NCBI GenBank assembly: GCA_009741485.1 | Contig: CM019237.1 | Span: forward strand, 46,670,982 to 46,734,981 | Direction of reading: 5' to 3' | Source: Malurus cyaneus samueli | Lineage: Eukaryota; Chordata; Aves; Passeriformes; Maluridae | DNA: 64,000 bases | Shown here: positions 38,373-52,770 of the stretch, piece by piece | Layout of the letters: each line of letters opens with the position of its first letter | Position numbering within the stretch: the stretch's first letter is position 1 | Made by a program: the position numbers and the translations under genes | The notes under the pieces: generated by a model | The model's database searches: none | The model's input: only the letters and a program-made list of their open reading frames with translations | What the model was told of the DNA's origin: nothing

Positions 38373-40335
38373 ACTTTTGGGTTTAATTTTTCTGAGTTCC
38401 AAATTACTAGTCAGATTTGACTCTTACATTTCCTTGGGAGATGGAGGAGCTGAATAGGAAAATTGGTGGTCAGGATCTTGTGGACTGGAAGACATGAACA
38501 TCTTGTAGAGGGATGGTACAATGTAGCAGTAAGCAGAAATTAGGACAGTAAGAGTTGACCCACAGTATAGACATGAATAGGAGCAGGTCTGGAGATGAGT
38601 AAAGATCTCCCCGCAAGATGCTTCCAGTCCAAAAGTTGAAAGGGGAACTGTGACAGTATCGGAGCTCTGGAAGAGCAGATTGTGTTAGCTTCCTGAATGG
38701 GGGAATGATTAATGAAGAGGGGAGCCCTGAATGCTGAATAGCATAGAGCCAGATGAGAATTAGTTATTAGTGATTTTCTGTTGGAAGAGTACATTATTAA
38801 GAATAAACAGAAGGAAGTCAAAGCTGCACTGGACACTTTATAATTTAAATGTTTTCTTTTGCAGCTCTGGCTGTGTTTGGTGTGCTGTCATGCAAAATAT
38901 TTATGTCATGTTTTCTAGTTTATCTTTACCAGTCATTAGAACATGAATATTACAGCATACCATGCAACAACCCCCTGTTCATTTCTTCACAAAATTAAAG
39001 GCCATATTGAACATAGTTCTGCAATTCTACTTCAGAGAGAGCTCCCAAAGGCATTCATACAGCTACACATCATTTTGGTTGGAATTCCTAGTATATCTCA
39101 ATGACGTGTATGCTGGGTGGGGTTCACGGTCAATTCATAGATTTTCGCCTCTAGTCCCTGTCTTTGTTTTTCCCATTTTGGTCATTGTGACTTGAATACC
39201 CTCTTTAGTTCCCCTGTGTATACAAAGGCATGGAAAGCCCTGACTGGTGCTGCACAGGCAAGCTGGGAAAGCTTTATACTTGTGTTTTGCTCAGTGCTGA
39301 CATATTACAGTACACATTACAATATTACATTTTTCTATGTTCCCTAAATAAAGATCTTTCAAAAAACCTAGAATTTGATTGTTCAGCGAGTCAAAAAAGA
39401 AGTTGTGCTTCAAAACATATTCCAGAAAACATGAGGTGGAAAAAGATAGTGGAAAATACTTGATATTCATCACGGTTCAGGTAACTAAGGTGTTTCCTTT
39501 TCAGGCTGAATTAAGCATGATTGCTAGCAAAATCAGCTTCTGACAGTTAATTATAGCAGTTTCAGGCTTTTTTTTTTTTTAAATATAATTTTAAAAATAT
39601 TTATTTTCCAATAGATGGCAGTCTGGTTCAGTAATTTCAAGAACAAAAGCAACTATCTTATGTAAGAGTTTTCCAACTTTTTTCATTGCTTGCTGCATTA
39701 AAATCGTGCATTTTAACACAGTTGATAGGGCAAACTTCTTCAAAATGAACATCTTTAGAAGAAAATTATGGGACATTATGACATACACTTGAATGACAAA
39801 ACATCAGGATTAAATTTAAAAGTGTATCATAGCAAAGAGGTTACACACTAAGTATGTATTCAAACAATATGTGTGAATTGAACAGCAAGCAAGAAAATTT
39901 AAATGGGTATAACATGCAAAGCAGGGATCCAGAAAAATTAGGTATGTCAAGAAAATGAGTAGAAGACTGTCTACTGTGAGAATTCCTGAGCTCTGGCAAG
40001 TAAATTGCCTGATGTTCCTCTGTCCTTGGAGTACTAATACCATTACTAGTTTCCTGTCGGGTGTGAGATTCCTGTGTATGTATTCATGTGAGGACAATCA
40101 TTCTATATGTATTATTAAACACAGAAATGTGCCCTCTTTATTGCAATGTACTTGTACATTGTTTTTCTTAAAAGAAAAAAATATCAGAAAATAGAAATAC
40201 AGGCTTTATGTACATATAAGAAATTCCTATTGATATCAAAGAATATGTTACTTTTTATTTTCTTTGGACAACCTGTGATTGCAAAATGAAAAGTAGGGAT
40301 AAAGAACTTCTACATTTGCATATGTGCGCACATGA

Positions 40336-40357
40336 GTGTGTATATATATATACACAC
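40336..40357. repeat. 22-bp perfect palindrome of GT/TA/AC dinucleotides
   Basis: GTGTG, then alternating TA, then ACACAC; it equals its own reverse complement over 22 bases. Probably a compound dinucleotide microsatellite. It could form a hairpin in single-stranded DNA or RNA. Confidence 0.85.
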
Positions 40358-42936
40358 AACAGATCTCAAACTTTTTCTTTCATAAACTTGGTATTTTATT
40401 TTAAATTTTTTTTCTTAAAATTGACTCTTAAAGGGTTTCATCTTACTCTGTGTTCAAAAGCTTATTCCAGTCCTTGTTTTGAAAAGTGTAGTTTTCTTTT
40501 CATGAAAAGAAAACTAACTATTCTGCATATTTTTTGAGAACTGAGATTTTTTGAGCTAAAACTAATTTCAAAATGTGCCACTTCGATGAAAATGAAACTC
40601 CAGATTGAAGTATTTTCTTCAGAACAGTGTCTTTAATCTGGTGTAGTAGATGGTTGTTTGGCAATGTTTGCTTTTACTTTTATACTGTTGTGTTCAGAAG
40701 CATATTAAAAAAAAAGTGTTATTAATTTTCAAGTGCAAATGTAGTGTCTTACTGTCTTTGTATTTGTGACATGAGTTTAGATTAAAGAAACAGTTCCAGA
40801 AGGTTTTCTCTGTTCATAAAAACAGAGGATTTATGTATATATGTTAAAGGATTTTGCTTAATTACATGACATAAATACTGAGAAACTTAAATTTAAGGAA
40901 CCCCTCATTCTTTTTCTTTTAAACTGAAAACAGTAAACCAATGTAGTGACTGCACTACAGAGGAATTTCACAGAAGTGGCAGCAGCATATCTGTTTAAAT
41001 TTTATGTGGTTATATAATAGACACTAAGGGCTGGCAGCAGCAATTTAAATTTAAACATGAGGAAGGGTTCTGTGTAGTCTCAAGGAAAAGATTTGGATTT
41101 CATCACAGGCATATAAATGTCAGTTTCTGCTTAATTTTGTCATCCAGAAAGGGAAGTTATACTGTGCATGTTAAGAGAGAGTGTAAAAAAAACCCCTTAA
41201 AATTATAATAACATTGCTGAAAACAGTGATGTTCCATATTCAAAGAGAAAGTTCAACTTATGTCAGAATATCAAGAAGATGAGGCCAGTAACAGCAATAA
41301 AATACAATTGGTTTGGTTTATATCTAAGGGGAGATTCAAAAAGCACATAATTATGTGGTTTTGAAGGAAGTTGGCTAAGCTAATATATTAGAGGTGGCTA
41401 CAATTTATGCATGGTTTTTCAGCAGTCATTTGTTCTGATTCATTTTTTTTTTCTCTAAGAAAAAGAACAATTATTTTTTATAAAAAGCACACAATTTCTT
41501 TTTAGTTTGCAAAATAATAATTACCAGAATTTGTTGAGGAATCCTGAAGCAAATATTTTAGTAGCATTATTCAAGGGTATTATTTGGGCCTTTACTTTTA
41601 GTATAGCATTTAAGTAACTAATAACTGGACTGAAATAAAATACCTAAGAGTGACCAAGCATGCTCGAGTAAAATAATTGTTGTCTTGAGCCTTTAAAAAT
41701 ACCACACACTTGCCTGCATGCATTATTGAGGGAGGGATACAAAATTTCACAGAACAATGATGATGAGCAAGCCAGAAGTATGTACAATGGCTTACTAATG
41801 AGGATACATTAAAAACCCATCAAGAACAATTTTGGTTGCTTATTCATTAGGGAATAGTAAGATAATCAGGCCTGATTGTTGGGGGCTTCATGGATAAAAA
41901 CAGAAAAAATTCAAATTATTTAATATAGTGACACTGAAATTGATAATAAAGCTTCACTTTATTTTGCAGATATTTATGATGTATTAAAAAAAGGAAGAGC
42001 ATTGTACTCAGAGACAATGTTTGGAATATTGTTGCTTTACTGTATTCCCTTTTTATAATAATGTTAGAAAATTTAGGTATTGCCAAATTTTGGTGTTGTA
42101 CAAGTTTCATTTTAAGTTTTCTTTCCCTCAGTTCAGTTATGAATCCTATTTTGCAAGCATATACTTGGAAGCAAAAGTGTGAAGGCCATCTCTCCTGGGA
42201 TATGTAAACCTTTCTTTTTGAGATTCCTTTGTTGGAAGGGTCTACCCACTCTCTGAAGATAAGATTATGTAACTTTAAAAGTTGATTTTGAAAGCCACCA
42301 CCCATCCTCTAGTGAAGGGGAGTTCAGACATGTTTTATGTATCCTTTCCTAACCTGTATTCTATAGCTATACCTGTATAACTATTCTATATAGTTAAAGA
42401 AGATTCTGTTTTGTATCTGTACGTTAGGCTATGCTTCAGCACAGTGTGGTAAAAATTTGTGTTAGAGGGGTCCTAGTCAAAGCTATGTGGAACTCTACAC
42501 GGAATAATTTGCCTGGTATCAATTCTTCACAGCCGAGTAAATTAGCCTGCAGCTCCCTGCTGCTGTGATTTCAGGTAGAAGGATTGCTAGACAATCCTCC
42601 AGTGAGCTGCACAGACTTACCCTGTGAGAAAGCCAGTGCTTGTTTAAGAATATAAAATCTCAAAATCTGACAATACTTAGTGTGATTTGAACTACATGGA
42701 GTTAACTATAAGGAAGGGAAGATGCTGGCCAAACCACCAGTTCATTTAATCTTCATTAAGAAGTACCTCCTCTTTTTTCCACTAGAGTGATTTTCTGGAA
42801 TATTTAACCAGTCTGTGCAACTGTGTGTGTGGCAAATTCCTTGACTATCAGGTACTAGCAGGAAAATAGCCTACAGACAAATGAATCTCTCTGAATAGTG
42901 CTGTGTTTAGCTTGCAGTGGTGAAGCCTAGAGGTAT

Positions 42937-44293
42937 CTAATCCTTTCGCTCCAATCTGTCACATTGTTTACCACCATGACCCTGTATTGCTGTTTTGCAG
43001 AATGTGTGCCCTATACATGGGTGTTTTCTTTTATTGGCTGAGTATATACTTCCATTTATTCTTATATGGTAAAATCTGACAGAATAAAAAAGAACAAATG
43101 CTTTGTGCACTCCCTTCATAATTTGCAATGCTTCGGCTTGTTCTTTCTTAAAGCTTTCTTTTTCCTGACTAAGTAATCTTAACATTTTCAAGTTTATTTT
43201 GTATGTAAGTCTTTTCATGCTGCCAACCACTTTCACTTGCCCTGCTGTGGGCTCTTTCATCTCAGCTAAATCTTTTACATAAGGATCTTGGATATGGGTT
43301 TAGAATTTTTTCCATATAAAGTTATTATAATCCAAGCTTCTCAGATCAAAGAGCTTGTTTTTCTTTATGGTTGTAAAGCTGTGTGTAAATTTGGGGTGCT
43401 ATTTCAATAAGGAGTAATACTTTGTCTATCAAAAATTCTGTTGGAGAGGTAGGTTTTATTAAATTGATTACAGTAGATTTTTCTTTCTCAAAAGGACAAT
43501 TTTAGTTCAATACTGAGCACGTATGTAATTTGAAGAGTAATCTCTGTTTCATTATGCTTAGATGAATACCAAAGATACCTACTTATCTCAATAAGATTAG
43601 ACAAGGTCTGAGGACTCCATAAGAACTGATCTTGAAATCTCTTCCCAATATGAAATGTATTTGCTTACATTAAATATTTTTATGTGTTCAATGCACGTCT
43701 TTTAGAGAACCTTCTTTTTCAGCCATATTTGTTTCATTTTTTTGTTAAGATCTCTGAGCTGCCTGTGCCATTGTGCCACTGTTGCCAGTGCATGCATTGA
43801 AGAACACTTGTCTCTTCCCTTTTTTTGGTCCTTCATCGTGGGAGTATGTAGTAGTGTACAATACAATGTCCATTTTTAAGCTGCAGTCTTCAGCTTCATT
43901 TTGGACATTCCAAGAAAGTTTCAGTCACTTCTGGAGAGCAGATGAGAAGACAATACCATAAGATTTCCACCCAGGCAGGTGATTTTTTTAATTTTAACAT
44001 CAGCTCTCTCTTTGTCATGTTACTATAAAACCAAAACATCAGGAAGACTAAGTTATTAGACACCAAATGTGCTTCCTTCAAGCCCTGATGCTCCTTAGAA
44101 GGCTGTCAAAAAAAATCTGGCATGGACTCCTACCCTTCATTTTTGTTGGATTTCTTCTCTCCTGAGACTGTTCTCCAGTGTTAGTCAGAATCAGGTTTAC
44201 AGATTCTTCTTCACAAGAGAACAGAAAGTTCTTTTCATCTTGATCTTCCTTGGTTTTCTCAAAATACGTTTTCTGCCTATGTGATTTAGAGCA
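42937..44293 (-). pseudogene. possible decayed protein-coding retrocopy on the minus strand, gene unidentified
   Basis: Read on the minus strand, several successive segments have strongly protein-like composition in changing frames. 44293-44078 (72 codons to a TGA) includes SHRQKTYFEKTKEDQDEKNF and later EEESVNLILTNTGEQSQERR. 43873-43745 reads MDIVLYTTTYSHDEGPKKGK and onward. 43489-43346 includes IKPTSPTEFLIDKVLLLIEI. 43286-42937 includes DPYVKDLAEMKEPTAG, then MKRLTYKINLKMLRLLSQEK, then ESFKKEQAEALQIMKGVHKA. The Lys/Glu/Gln-rich text, partly coiled-coil-like near the end, and the constant orientation over 1.3 kb suggest one intronless, decayed coding sequence broken by frameshifts and stops. 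I could not name the parent gene and did not find a poly(A) remnant. Confidence 0.45.
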
Positions 44294-47200
44294 TCACCAG
44301 TAGAAGTGCCGATACTCCAAAGGTATATTTATCACATTTGAGCAATAGTATACAAAACAATATAGGAGTTCTAGACCTAATATGAAAAACTTTGCCCCCC
44401 TTTAGGTACAATGAGATTTTAATTTCTGAGAACATATTATTTACTCTCTGGAAAAACTTGGTTTTGATCATTTCTAAGAAGACTGAGCTTAAATATGTGG
44501 AAGATTTGTTTTTCACCATCATATGTAGTTATTTATCTGAGGTGCAAGATAACAGAGTTAATATCGATCCTCTAAAATCTATTCTCCTTCCCTGTGTAGA
44601 ATCTAAACAAGAAATAAATCATTCTAGAACTTTTTAGATTTTCATCTTTCTGCCTTTTTAAGAGATAGTAATTTCTGTAATATTTTAGAATGCTTATCAG
44701 CAGGTACCAATGCAGGTTTGATTGTGCTTTGCAATAAATATTGACCTCAGAATAAATGAGTGTTCTACCTACATATCAAGTTACAAACAATAGAGGAAAA
44801 AAAATACCTGTTTTTTGTATATACCTCAAGTAAACACTGATTTCATGCCTATTCCATTATTGTAGGAGTAAAGTCGTTAAGCTTGGAACTTGCAGTGAAG
44901 GCGGATGATCATCACCTGACAGGAAATACATGAGGAAAGTAAGAACCATATGGGTATATCAGTTGTTATCTGTAGTGAGTGGAACAGCGTCATTTTATCC
45001 CAAAAGTATAAACAGGAGATGCAGCCTGCTAGTCCAACAGAGCTATGAGAACTTCTACAGGATCCATTGAGAGATGGAGATTAAATGTATGGTTTCATTA
45101 TATTTTATTCCATAATTCTTTTGAAGTTGAATAAGTAGGTACTTTCTTAAAAGTGGCAGTCTCGCCTTCTTTCTTTGGTCCTTGGTAGGAGGTAAACAAA
45201 TAATGCTAATGGTAAATAGTGTGCCAGATTTCACAGGGCAAAATGACCACCCATGATAAGCTAATATAAAATAATATTTTCTTTGAAAATTGTTTTGTAG
45301 CTCAAATTAGAACATTGGACAGTTTTAGACTACTTGTTTAATTACATTTTTAGTCTATCCTAATGGCAACAAGCAGGTTTATTTTGTAATAGGCATATAA
45401 GTTATATTCAGTATTTTTGTCCTTAAGCCTTGAAGTAGTTGACCACTCATGACACAGAATTTCATTGCATTCTGTTGGCAGATTTTTTCAGTCCCTGTAA
45501 ATAAGCTTACCAAGTAGAAAATTAATAGAAAAATAGTTGGACCAGATTCCTATACCTCTGTAAAATATAAGATCTCGAGGAGTTCAGTAAAGGGCAAGTG
45601 CCTAATATTTCCTATGCATTAGAATAGTTTGCCCATGGAGATAAAAAGTATGCTAGAAATGCACCCCTTATCTTTTCTGCAACTTCACTATATATTGGAA
45701 TCCTTGGCTGAATTCAGTAGTATATGTTTTTAGACTGAGATGAGAGTCAGAAACCAGATATACTTGACGTTTCGTGTCATGTGATGCATGTGTTGGTCTT
45801 TACAGTTTCAATTTAGTGTCGTGAGGGAAAAATCTCAGAAGAGGCTCTTCAATTTTTTGCTTATTTGAGATTAAGCAATTTGTTTTACTGCTACCACTAT
45901 TATTTTTGTTGATATTGGTGCTCTGCCTAATATCACTGAAATATGGATTGTTCACAGTCTGTGAAGAAGCAGCCTCAATACTGCCTATCAAACTTAGGCA
46001 AAAATCATATTAAAATGTAATTTGTTTTTATATTGCTATGCTTGTATTTTTTACATTATTAATGGTTGCTTACTTATGGTATTGGAGTATTTATTGCTTT
46101 ACCTTTGTCTCTGCTAGTGGTGTTTCCTTTAAGAAATTGAAATTATATTAACAGATCACAGTCACTTACTTAGTCATTGATGCTTCCTAAGAAATACAGT
46201 GTTACACAGGGGTTATACATTAAAGCATGTTACTGACTGACTTGTCTGTCTGTATTTTATAGGAGCTTTAAGGCACTATATTAATGACTGGCTGGAGAAA
46301 GAATTTAAATACGAATCTTCAGCTACTTAGGAGTATTGAAAACAACATAAAGGTGTGCTTGTATGGTAGTGGATCTCTATGTGCAATGTTGAATCTACCA
46401 TAGGCAAAAAGAATGATATCAATGACTTGGTACAGGAAAGGCACCTCCTGTCCTACATCTTCTGGTAGCAGTGGTTATTGAGATGGCTGCAGTGACATCA
46501 CTGGTGTAATTATGTAAGACCAGAAAAAACAGTAACTTGCAATATGTGAACTTCACACCGGCAGATTTTCCTACCAGCCATAGCAAAGCCTTTGCCTTCG
46601 TAGTGCAGATGATTTTGAGTGCTGCATCCCCCTGCTGTGTAATCAGGCTGCATTGCCAGCTGCTGTCCATTTGATAGTACCGTGCATCTCTGACAGGGGG
46701 TGTGTGCGTGGTCTGTTCTATCCTTTTTAACACCTCCAGAGAAGTCTGAGCTCCAACTTTTGCTTCTGAGAACAAAAGGTAGAACTTTTTGGTCTTTTCC
46801 AGTTAGGCCTTCAACTTCTATAGCATGCTAAGACATTTCAACCGCCAGCTGTTCTACTGTGTTGTGTTTATATTATGTTTAGCACTTGGCTGCCAATATG
46901 GCAAACCACTTGTAATTTGTTACTGCAGGATCTGTAAATCATTTAGTAGAAACAGTCTTCAAAGCTCTTCTGATTATCCGCTCTCAACCAGCATTCATCT
47001 TCAGATGACTAACTCTGTACTGTATATAGTTCTTCTTTACATTGTCTTTGTCTATTCAGGTATGATTTTCTTTTATGTCCTTTATTAAGCCAGCAGCGAC
47101 TTAATGGAATAATAACTGCATTTTTCAGTAACACACTTCTACTGAGAATATGTGTGCTAAATAAAAAACTCTGCATTGGAGGAATAATAAAATGGCGACT

Positions 47201-48316
47201 TCTGCCTACTCACTTACCACCTGATTTTTTCCCCTACTTTAACTTCTCTTCCTTCTGCTCTATTTCATGACAAATAATGTATTTTCTATAAGTTTCATCA
47301 TACTGCCACCCACTTGCCCACCCTCTCTTTCACAATTTTAAAAAAGGAAAAATGTATGTTTTACAGCTTATTTTCATGGCAATTACATTGCACCGAGTTT
47401 TTTAAATGTTATATGATAACATTCCAGTAGTATAGGGCTGTTAAATAGAGATGCCTCCGTAGCTATTCTTCAAGCAGTATTTTCTCCGTGAGACATTTAA
47501 AGCCAAAAATCATGGTCATTACTTATAGTTATTCTTTTTTTTTTCCTTTATCCAAGGGCAAATATTCTGTAGGTTTTAATTCTGTTTAATATTTTAAAAA
47601 TTATTAACACTTGGTTTTGCTTTTCTGTGGGCTCTATGCCCTTCATTATCAGTTTCTTCTTTTTCATCTGACACGAGTTTTCAGTGAGTCACATTTTGGA
47701 GTGAGTCATGTGCATATCGATTCAGGGAGATGCATAAGTATGTTGTTAACATGAGAAATTCCATTAACTTAATTGGAACTATTCATGTGGTTAAACTTCA
47801 AGACTCAGAAAAAGCCAGTTACCAAATTCCTGCCTTTCTTCACACTCTGTATATGTATATACCCTTTCTACGTACCAGCTGAGGTCAAATCTACTATGCC
47901 TGTGGGATAGAAAGGCATCCCTAGAAACATTTCTGTAACAGTGTGTCCTTGCAGCCTATATGACTGCCTGGGTGAATTGTGTGTTCAGGCTTTATGCTTC
48001 ACATGCGGAGTTCTTTCTCATGGCAAAGTAAAGCTCTTGAAGTGCTTTGATAGTAGACATTTAAAATTAAGTATGCAAATAGTCTGATTTTTTGGTATTA
48101 GGTATATGCTCAAAATCAGACAAGTGTTTTAAACACAGGTTCACTTTATTTTAACTACTATTAAGAGAGAGAAATTAATTTGGCAGTTCAGACCTGTCCC
48201 AAACCCATGTATTAGAGTGGAGTAAGTTATGGAAGTGCCCATGTTCCAATATATTATAGCGAAGTAGCTTAATCCATAGATTAAACAAATAGCTTGCATT
48301 AAATCACAGTGTAAGC

Positions 48317-49390
48317 TGAGTTGGACAGGACCCACAATGTCCAGTGAGTCCTACTCCTGGCCCTGCACAGGACATCCCCAAGAGTCACGCTGTGTGCCTG
48401 AGAGCATTTTCCAAACACTTCTTGAATTCTGTCAGACTTGGTGCTGTGACTGGTCCCCTGGGGAGCTGTTCCAGTGCCCTTCTGGGAGAAGAAGCTTTTT
48501 CAAATATCCAACCTAAACCTCCCCTGGCACAACTTCAGGCCATTCCCTTGTGTCTTGTCGCTGGTCACCGCAGAGAATAGATCAGTGTCTCCCCTTCTTC
48601 TTCACCTCATGAGGAAGTCATAGATGGCAACGAAGTCTCCCCTCGGTCCCCTTCAGGAGAACAGGCCAAATGTCCTCAGCTGCTCCTCATACGGCTTCCC
48701 CTCAAGCCTTCTCATATCGCTTCTCCACCTTTGTTGCTCTCCTTTGGATGCTCTAGTAGTATCTTTTTTATATTGTGCCACCCAAAACTGTCCCCAGCAC
48801 TCGAGGTGAGGCCGCCCCAGCTCAGAGCAGAGTGGGACAATCCCCTCCCTTGCCCGGCTGGTGATGCTGTTCCTGATGCCCCCCTGGACACTCTTGGCCC
48901 TCTTGGCTGCCAGGGCACTGCTGGCTCATGTCCAGTTTGCCATCAACCAGGACCCCCAGGTCCTGCACTGCTTTCCCCTGGCACTGCTTTCCAGCCTCTC
49001 ATTCCCCAGTCTGTACATCCAGGGTTGTCCTGTCCCAGGTACATAACCCAGCACTTACCTGCTGAGCTTCATATGGTTGCTGATTGCCCAGCCCTTTAAT
49101 TTGTTGAGGTCTCTCTTCAGGACCTCCCTGCCTTCAGGGGAGTCAGCTGCTCCTCCCAGTTTTGTTTAATCTGTGAACTTGATTAGTGTTCCTTCCAATC
49201 CTGTGTCCAAGTTGTTAATTAAGATGTCGAAGAGCACGGGGCCAAGGATGGAGCTGTGTGGAACCCACCCCACAAGTAACAGGTCTCCAAGTCTGCTGTT
49301 GCCTCATTCACTATAACTGTTCGAGTCCGACTCATGAGTCAGTTGCTCACCCACTGCATGATGTGTTTATCCAGATGCTGTTTTAAACAG
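48317..49390 (-). mobile_element. CR1 LINE, about 1.07 kb, 5'-truncated
   Basis: A GC-rich island in AT-rich intron. Plus-strand phrases such as GAGTTGGACAGGACCCACAA, CAACCAGGACCCCCAGGTCC, AGCACGGGGCCAAGGATGGA and CAGTTGCTCACCCACTGCAT are the reverse complement of bird CR1 sequence, so the element is on the minus strand with its 3' end at about 48317 and its truncated 5' side near 49390. It is much better preserved than the copy at 16721. Several open frames here on either strand (for example 48731-49099 plus) are incidental. It is not autonomous because most of the element is missing. Confidence 0.92.
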
Positions 49391-52300
49391 TTCAAATTAG
49401 TTTAAGAGAATGATGTTGTAAGTATTTTTCTTTTTATATTCAGAACAGCACATATTGCAGCTTCAAGCAGCTAATACTTCATCCTCTTAATTTCAGCTGA
49501 AAAACAAACACAGTGTATACTTCCCAAGATATTTAAAAATGAAAATTCTATCGGCTCCAACTGCTAACTAATTCTTAGAAATATCATTGTACTCTGGTTA
49601 AATTATATTTACTAAAAGCTCTTAGCCATCAATTCTCTGCAGTTTTGTGATTTATTGAATCCTTGAATTGCCTGTCATTTGGTAAAATTGGGCAGGAGTT
49701 AGAAAAGAGTGAAGATTGTTTCTGAATTACATTGAGTTGTCTAGCTTTGCACTTAAGAGATATGCACAGAATATTAGATTGTTAAATGTGAGAGTCCTCG
49801 TAATGGCTTTTATGTGTAAATGAAATGCTTTTCCTATGAAGATCACAACACTCACTTCAAAAGCTTTGAGGAGTTAATTGGTCAAAATTAACCTTTTTAT
49901 TAGTAAATGTCCCTTGATGGATAATTCTTTCTTTTATTGTTTTTAAGCAAATTAAAAGGTATCTTAAGCCTTGAAAAATACAATTCTTTTAACAATAGAA
50001 AAAAAGCTAGTGTGTTTTAGTTTTTGCCTGTTATTCTCTGATTAATTAATAAGCTATTAGTTTTTTTAAATCCTAACACATGTTTTATGTATGCTTGCAT
50101 CATTTCATGAGAGTAGTTCAAAGATTCAGAATTATCTTAATTGTGATTTTTTATGTTGCATGCAAGGATGAATACTTCCAATACTACTTTCAATATATGT
50201 TCAGATGTACTCATTTTATAATTAATTTTTACTTAAAATTTTGACCTTATTCATTATGGGTTGTACTTGCCCTCTGGTTCCAGGGTCTATTTCCTGCAAA
50301 CTGTCAGATCGTGCTCTTGGGACAGAGTGATTAACTTTGGTGTGCTCATCACGACAGGTGTCAATAGCGCTTGCCCACTGAGGGGCAGCAGCCACACAAT
50401 CATGTAGTTTTCTTCATGTATGTGAATTACTCATGTTTCCCTAAAGATAATGCATTTTGTATTTGTTATATATAGTCAATTAACTTGACTTCAAGTTACA
50501 GGAATTCCTTTTCAGAGTGAAACATCACTGTGATCTTGAATTCAAACTGTGTGACTGCTTCAGATGTGTTTCTTTTGGAGCCTCAGTCAGAAAATATTAT
50601 CCCAGGCAGCTGGGCTGATGTGCGGTGGTATAGAGATCAAGATTCCATGCATCTGGGACTGCTAGAACTGGGGTTTGTAGAGTATGTAGGCTCGTGTAGC
50701 ACTGAAAATAGTCACAGAATCTCTCAAGATGATTCCTGATATAGCCCAGCATTTGTGCAAACTTGCCTTCAGTTTCACTATAGTCAGCAGATCAGGAATG
50801 CCAACTTAGTGACCATCGTGGAGATATTTAAATAACATGCCCAGCATCCCACAGGTATTATGGCAGAGACAGGTACAGAGTACACTTCTGCATCACTCGG
50901 CTGCTTTCAGCACAAGACTACCCTTGTTGTCCTGATACTGCTTTGCAGAATATGGGAGGTGCAGTCAAACTCTAACCAGACTCACAGCAAATGAAAGAGA
51001 TGTAAACTTGGAACATGTGAAGGAATGGCAGCAGTTATGCAGTGTGAGGTGAAAGACAAGGTAATGAGGATGGGAAAGAGAAAAGCAGTAGAGGGAGACG
51101 GCATTGGGGATGTGGAAAAGGTGTGCCCAGGTTACCAATCTCTTTCACTGTGTGAGGATGCATGTCATAATTGAGGCTCCTTTTCAGGATCTTTACTGAA
51201 TCCCATTAGAGCACCTTTTCTCAATGCAGGGATCCTTCTGTGGAAAAGTATTTTTTATTTTAGTGTTTTATTTCATGCCCAGATACTCTTTTTTTCTTTG
51301 TCTTCTGCATACCTCAGGCATTTTCTCCTGGGAGCAGCCTGGGCAGCAGCAGGGGGAGCACTGGGAGCACAGAACACTGTCCCAGCTCTGCTGTTCCTGG
51401 CTTTACTGCCGCAGCTGCTGGGGACAGCCACGACAAAGATCAACCTGCTCATCCTAATTTATAGGACTTATCCAGGAGCAGTTTCCTGCTCTGTTAGTTT
51501 TTAGCATAATGTCAGAATACTGAATAACAAAACTGTAGTTTTTTACTTTTATTTCACAGCACAGGTAAATGTCTTTTGGGCCAAGGAGAGTTATAGGTAT
51601 GTCTGTGTTAGGAAGACAGAAAACACGTAGAGGTCTGACAACTTATTTCTACAGAAGAAACTTCCTGTTGACCTCGTTGCAAACTGAGTGGCAGCATTTG
51701 GCTTATCAAATGTCTGGTTACCTTCTACCTCCGTAAGCAGAAGGAGATTGCCTTCTGGATTTCATCTTTGCTACTCCATTTAAAAATCTTGTTTTCTTGC
51801 AAAGATAAATGATAAGTTAATGTTTGTGTCTCTAGAGCTATGATGCAATAAAAATGGTAAATGTCTATTATTTTGTATCTTTTTGCTGATGGTCTTCTTC
51901 CTCTAGCAGATGCTGTTTTAAAGGGTATGTGAAATAGTTCTACAAACAGAATAATCATGAAAAAAACAGATACAAGAAGATGTTGATGTTTGGTTTTAGG
52001 TTTCACTGGACTAGTACAGGAAAGTCTCCTATGCATTCTGAAACAAGGGAATTGTGACATATTTTTCCTAGCAGTGGCTGCTTACAAATGTCAAGGCAAA
52101 AAGCAGACCAGTCTTCACTAAAAGTTGAGAAAAAGAGGGATTGAAAGGAAATGCCGTGTATAATTTACTGTATTCCTAGAGAAAACTTGACTAGGTAATA
52201 AAATTATATGTTAGATAGAAAATAGTTGCCATCTGTTAAAAGGAAGGCCTTATACATAAAAATACTTATGTATGCTTTATATATGGTATACAGTTGCTGA

Positions 52301-52770
52301 GTTGTGAACTTAGTAACTGAAAGTGATAGTTAAGATTAAAGCTGCTGTCTCCTCATTGACTTCTAAGAGCGGAACAGACTTTCTCTGCATTTTCTGTCTG
52401 TATTCATCATTCTCTCTATTAATAAATATTGGCCGGCTGTCTTAGATTGGGGTAGAGATTCCAAGTTGCTGTGATGGACAATCTGATGTACATACATGTT
52501 TTAGAGAATAAATAGCCTCTTTATAAAGTATCCTTCAGTCTAAAGTATCTTAGTGGGCAAGTTTTGCCTTTTATATAGATGGAGACATGAAGAGAAATGC
52601 TTCCATACTAAATTTTCAAAGACATTATTTAAATGCTCATAAAGTATGAAAATGAGAGGTGATGTGATAGGCCCAGTAGAGTCTGAAGAAAATGTGCCAC
52701 TAGTTGTAGTGGTCCAGTGTCCTTACCCTAGATCTTACTACTCTTTCACTGTTGTATTGTTATTGTTCTT

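Noticed and set aside
46419..46775. 118-codon minus-strand open frame with mixed composition
   Set aside because: About one or two open frames of this length are expected by chance in 64 kb at this base composition. It has no recognised domain and no coding-like neighbouring segments.
48731..49099. 122-codon plus-strand open frame, Pro/Leu/Cys-rich
   Set aside because: It lies wholly inside the antisense CR1 element; the composition comes from the LINE.
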